This document shows, in pieces, positions 4,491-5,949 of a stretch of DNA of 5,949 nucleotides; the first letter of the stretch is position 1; every line of letters begins with the position of its first letter. A program made the translations under genes and the position numbers. The notes under the pieces were generated by a model that saw only the letters and a list, made by a program, of their open reading frames with translations, ran no database searches and was not told the origin of the DNA. The stretch is taken from assembly GCA_016873355.1 (NCBI GenBank), contig VGXK01000140.1:1-5949 (forward strand), written 5' to 3'. The DNA comes from Phycisphaerae bacterium (GTDB taxonomy: Bacteria; Planctomycetota; Phycisphaerae; Phycisphaerales; SM1A02).

Positions 4491-5840
4491 ATGACCGGCG
4501 CGGCGTCGCAGCAGGATGGCGCGAAGTCGCAACTCGCGGCACGGAGGCCGACGAACTCGGTCGTGCGCGCCGCGATCCTTGTTGCGGTGACTCCAGGCGC
4601 CGCGTGCACCTCCCTCGACTTCTGGTCGTCGAGCGCCACGCCGGTCGAAGCGGCCCAATTCAATCGATCCGCACCCGCGCCACAGCTCGGGCCGCAGGTG
4701 CGCGTGCCGAGCGCCGTCTTCGAAGAGCCCGTGGTGGAGACGCAGGAGAAGATCTCCGTCGAACCCGACGGCACTGCGTTCGTCGAAGAGCGCTCCGAGG
4801 AAGTGACGACGATGCCGGACGGCGAGCGGGCCACGATCCCGCTCGGTCCCGAGACCGCCTCCGCCGAACTTCCACCCGGTCGTCCGTGGCCGGTCGATGC
4901 GCTCGTCGGGCAGATCAACGGCAAGCCGATCTACGCCGACGATTTCCTCAAGGGCATGTCCGATCGCCTCATTCAGCTCGGACAGATGCCCGATCGTCCG
5001 GCGGCGCGGCGCGAGCTCTTGAAGCTCGTCTCGCAGCGATTCGACGACGAAGTCAACAACCGCCTCATCATCTCGGAGGCGGAGAGCAGCATTCCTCCCG
5101 AGGCTCGAGAGGGTCTCTTCGCGTGGCTGCGACAGATGCAGGAGCAGGAGATCGCGTCGCGCGGCGGCACCTACACCGAAGCGACGGCGAGCCTCCAGGA
5201 ACAGTTCGACATGACGGTCGAGGAGTTCATCGAGCGGCGCAGGAACGAGGCGCTCGCGGGGGATCTCATCCGCAAGAAGATCGAGCCGCGCGCGATCGTC
5301 ACCTGGCGCGACATCGAGCGCGCCTACGAGAAGGCTCGAGAGTCGTACGCGCCCGGCGCCACGATCACGATCGGCCGCATCACGCTGATCACGAAGGACG
5401 ACGCGGCGAAGATCGAGGAAGTGAAGGCTCAATTCGCGGCGGGCCGCTCGTTCGCCGAGGTGGCCCACGACCTGGGCCTGGCGAACGACGGCGCCTGGCG
5501 CAGCGAAAAGCTCGGCGAGAAGGGGATCGAGGGAATCGAGGGCTTGCGTCCCGAGGTCATCGAGAGGCTCAAGGCGCTCGACGTGGGCCAGGTCAGCGAA
5601 CCGTTCGAGCTCGGCGGCGGCACCTGGTGGGTGAGCGTGCTGGCGATCGATCGTCCTCCCGCTCGATCGCTGTGGGAGCCCGGAGTGCAGCTCCGCATTC
5701 GCTCGGAACTTCACAACCAGCGGATGATGCACGAGCAGATCAAGTACTTCGAGGCGCTTCGAAGCCGCTGGATCTCCGACGACATCGATCAGATGCGGCT
5801 GCGGCTGCTCGACATCGCGATCCAGCGCTACCTGCAGTGA
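4491..5840 (+). CDS. SurA/PpiC-like putative lipoprotein with degenerate parvulin domain
   Basis: This 449-residue exported protein probably acts as a periplasmic or envelope folding factor. Residues 12-26 carry the basic residues K12, R18, R19 and R26; residues 27-38 are hydrophobic and end in AAC with C39. I see no other Cys in the protein, which suggests lipid attachment there, though -3 is Gly rather than the usual Leu. Residues 40-135 are low-complexity and Glu/Pro-rich. 'DALVGQINGKPIYADDFLKG' at 136-155 is the SurA-type N-terminal element, followed by helices containing 'FDDEVNNRLIISEAE' at 184-198. Residues about 292-387 align in outline with a parvulin (PpiC) prolyl isomerase: 'DDAAKIEEVKAQFAAGRSFA' and 'LDVGQVSEPFELGGGTWWVS'. 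The typical His of 'RHIL', the 'GGDLGWF' loop and the closing 'GYHI' are replaced (GRITL, 'NDGAWRSEK', GTWWV). The ATG at 4491 was preferred for its fit to the TACAAT box; the ATG at 4470 would add seven residues. The gene diverges from the DUF1844 gene. Confidence 0.82.
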   Translation: MTGAASQQDGAKSQLAARRPTNSVVRAAILVAVTPGAACTSLDFWSSSATPVEAAQFNRSAPAPQLGPQVRVPSAVFEEPVVETQEKISVEPDGTAFVEERSEEVTTMPDGERATIPLGPETASAELPPGRPWPVDALVGQINGKPIYADDFLKGMSDRLIQLGQMPDRPAARRELLKLVSQRFDDEVNNRLIISEAESSIPPEAREGLFAWLRQMQEQEIASRGGTYTEATASLQEQFDMTVEEFIERRRNEALAGDLIRKKIEPRAIVTWRDIERAYEKARESYAPGATITIGRITLITKDDAAKIEEVKAQFAAGRSFAEVAHDLGLANDGAWRSEKLGEKGIEGIEGLRPEVIERLKALDVGQVSEPFELGGGTWWVSVLAIDRPPARSLWEPGVQLRIRSELHNQRMMHEQIKYFEALRSRWISDDIDQMRLRLLDIAIQRYLQ

Positions 5841-5949
5841 CGCGCTGAGCGGGCCGAGCCGCGCGGGCGTGCGCCGCTGGAGCGGTGACGACTCAGGCGT
5901 GGCGAGCTGGCGCTGGCGAGACGAGTGCGGCAAGGAGGGCGAAGCAGGC
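5841..5949. other. Unassigned 109-base tail
   Basis: I can support no gene here. A GTG at 5885 opens a plus-strand frame to the window edge (MTTQAWRAGAG...), but GGAG lies only two bases before it and the 21 residues are too few to judge. Bases 5898-5920 hold three close copies of TGGCG. No clear terminator for the lipoprotein gene is visible. Confidence 0.4.

Noticed and set aside
3732..5933. A 733-codon minus-strand open frame running under the DUF1844 and lipoprotein genes
   Set aside because: It is antisense to the lipoprotein gene and out of frame with the DUF1844 gene. Its Arg-rich translation has no family motifs, and long antisense frames are expected at this GC content.
5885..5949. 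Possible start of a further plus-strand gene at the GTG at 5885
   Set aside because: Only 21 codons are visible and the GGAG is too close to the GTG, so it cannot be told from chance.
1..5949. Defence island, CRISPR array, insertion sequence, retron or phage module
   Set aside because: I looked for direct repeats, terminal inverted repeats, transposase or reverse transcriptase motifs and toxin-antitoxin pairs and saw none. The recognised genes are housekeeping or envelope types.

Overview
The window is GC-rich (roughly two thirds G+C by eye) bacterial chromosomal DNA, densely packed with ordinary genes and with no mobile element, CRISPR array, tRNA or rRNA that I can see. The gene set is a HrpA-type helicase end, a DUF3553 protein, a YmdB-type phosphoesterase, a UbiA-family phosphoribosyltransferase, a DUF1844 protein with a 'VDSDWKAQAQAEKE' N-terminus, and a PpiC/SurA-like lipoprotein. 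Together with the codon use this suggests a planctomycete, most likely Phycisphaerae. That placement is inference from remembered family traits, not a search result.

Layout, left to right. (1) Bases 2-634, plus strand: the C-terminal 210 residues of an HrpA-type DEAH-box RNA helicase, open to the left edge. (2) A convergent junction with a GC hairpin at 660-681. (3) Bases 695-919, minus: a 74-residue protein ending in a coiled coil. (4) Bases 920-1185: a 266-base stretch without a convincing gene. (5) Bases 1186-1827, minus: a DUF3553-domain protein. (6) A short divergent promoter region. (7) Bases 1890-2696, plus: a YmdB/TIGR00282-type metallophosphoesterase, overlapping by 8 bases the next gene at 2689-3693, a decaprenyl-phosphate phosphoribosyltransferase-like UbiA enzyme; these two form an operon. 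(8) A convergent junction with a perfect 8-bp hairpin at 3705-3724. (9) Bases 3740-4375, minus: a DUF1844 protein with a long Gly/Ala/Ser/Pro tail. (10) A divergent region with back-to-back candidate -10 boxes. (11) Bases 4491-5840, plus: a putative lipoprotein of the SurA/PpiC type whose parvulin domain has lost its usual motifs. (12) A 109-base tail with no assignable gene.

The genes do not form one pathway. The only tight coupling is phosphoesterase-UbiA. Two plus-strand genes lack a Shine-Dalgarno sequence and have a -10-like box so close to the ATG that their mRNAs would be leaderless or nearly so, while four other genes have purine-rich ribosome binding sites. I found no clear evidence of a new multi-gene system. 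The most interesting items are the degenerate parvulin lipoprotein, a metal-ligand change in the phosphoesterase, the two leaderless-type starts, and a marked excess of GATC.
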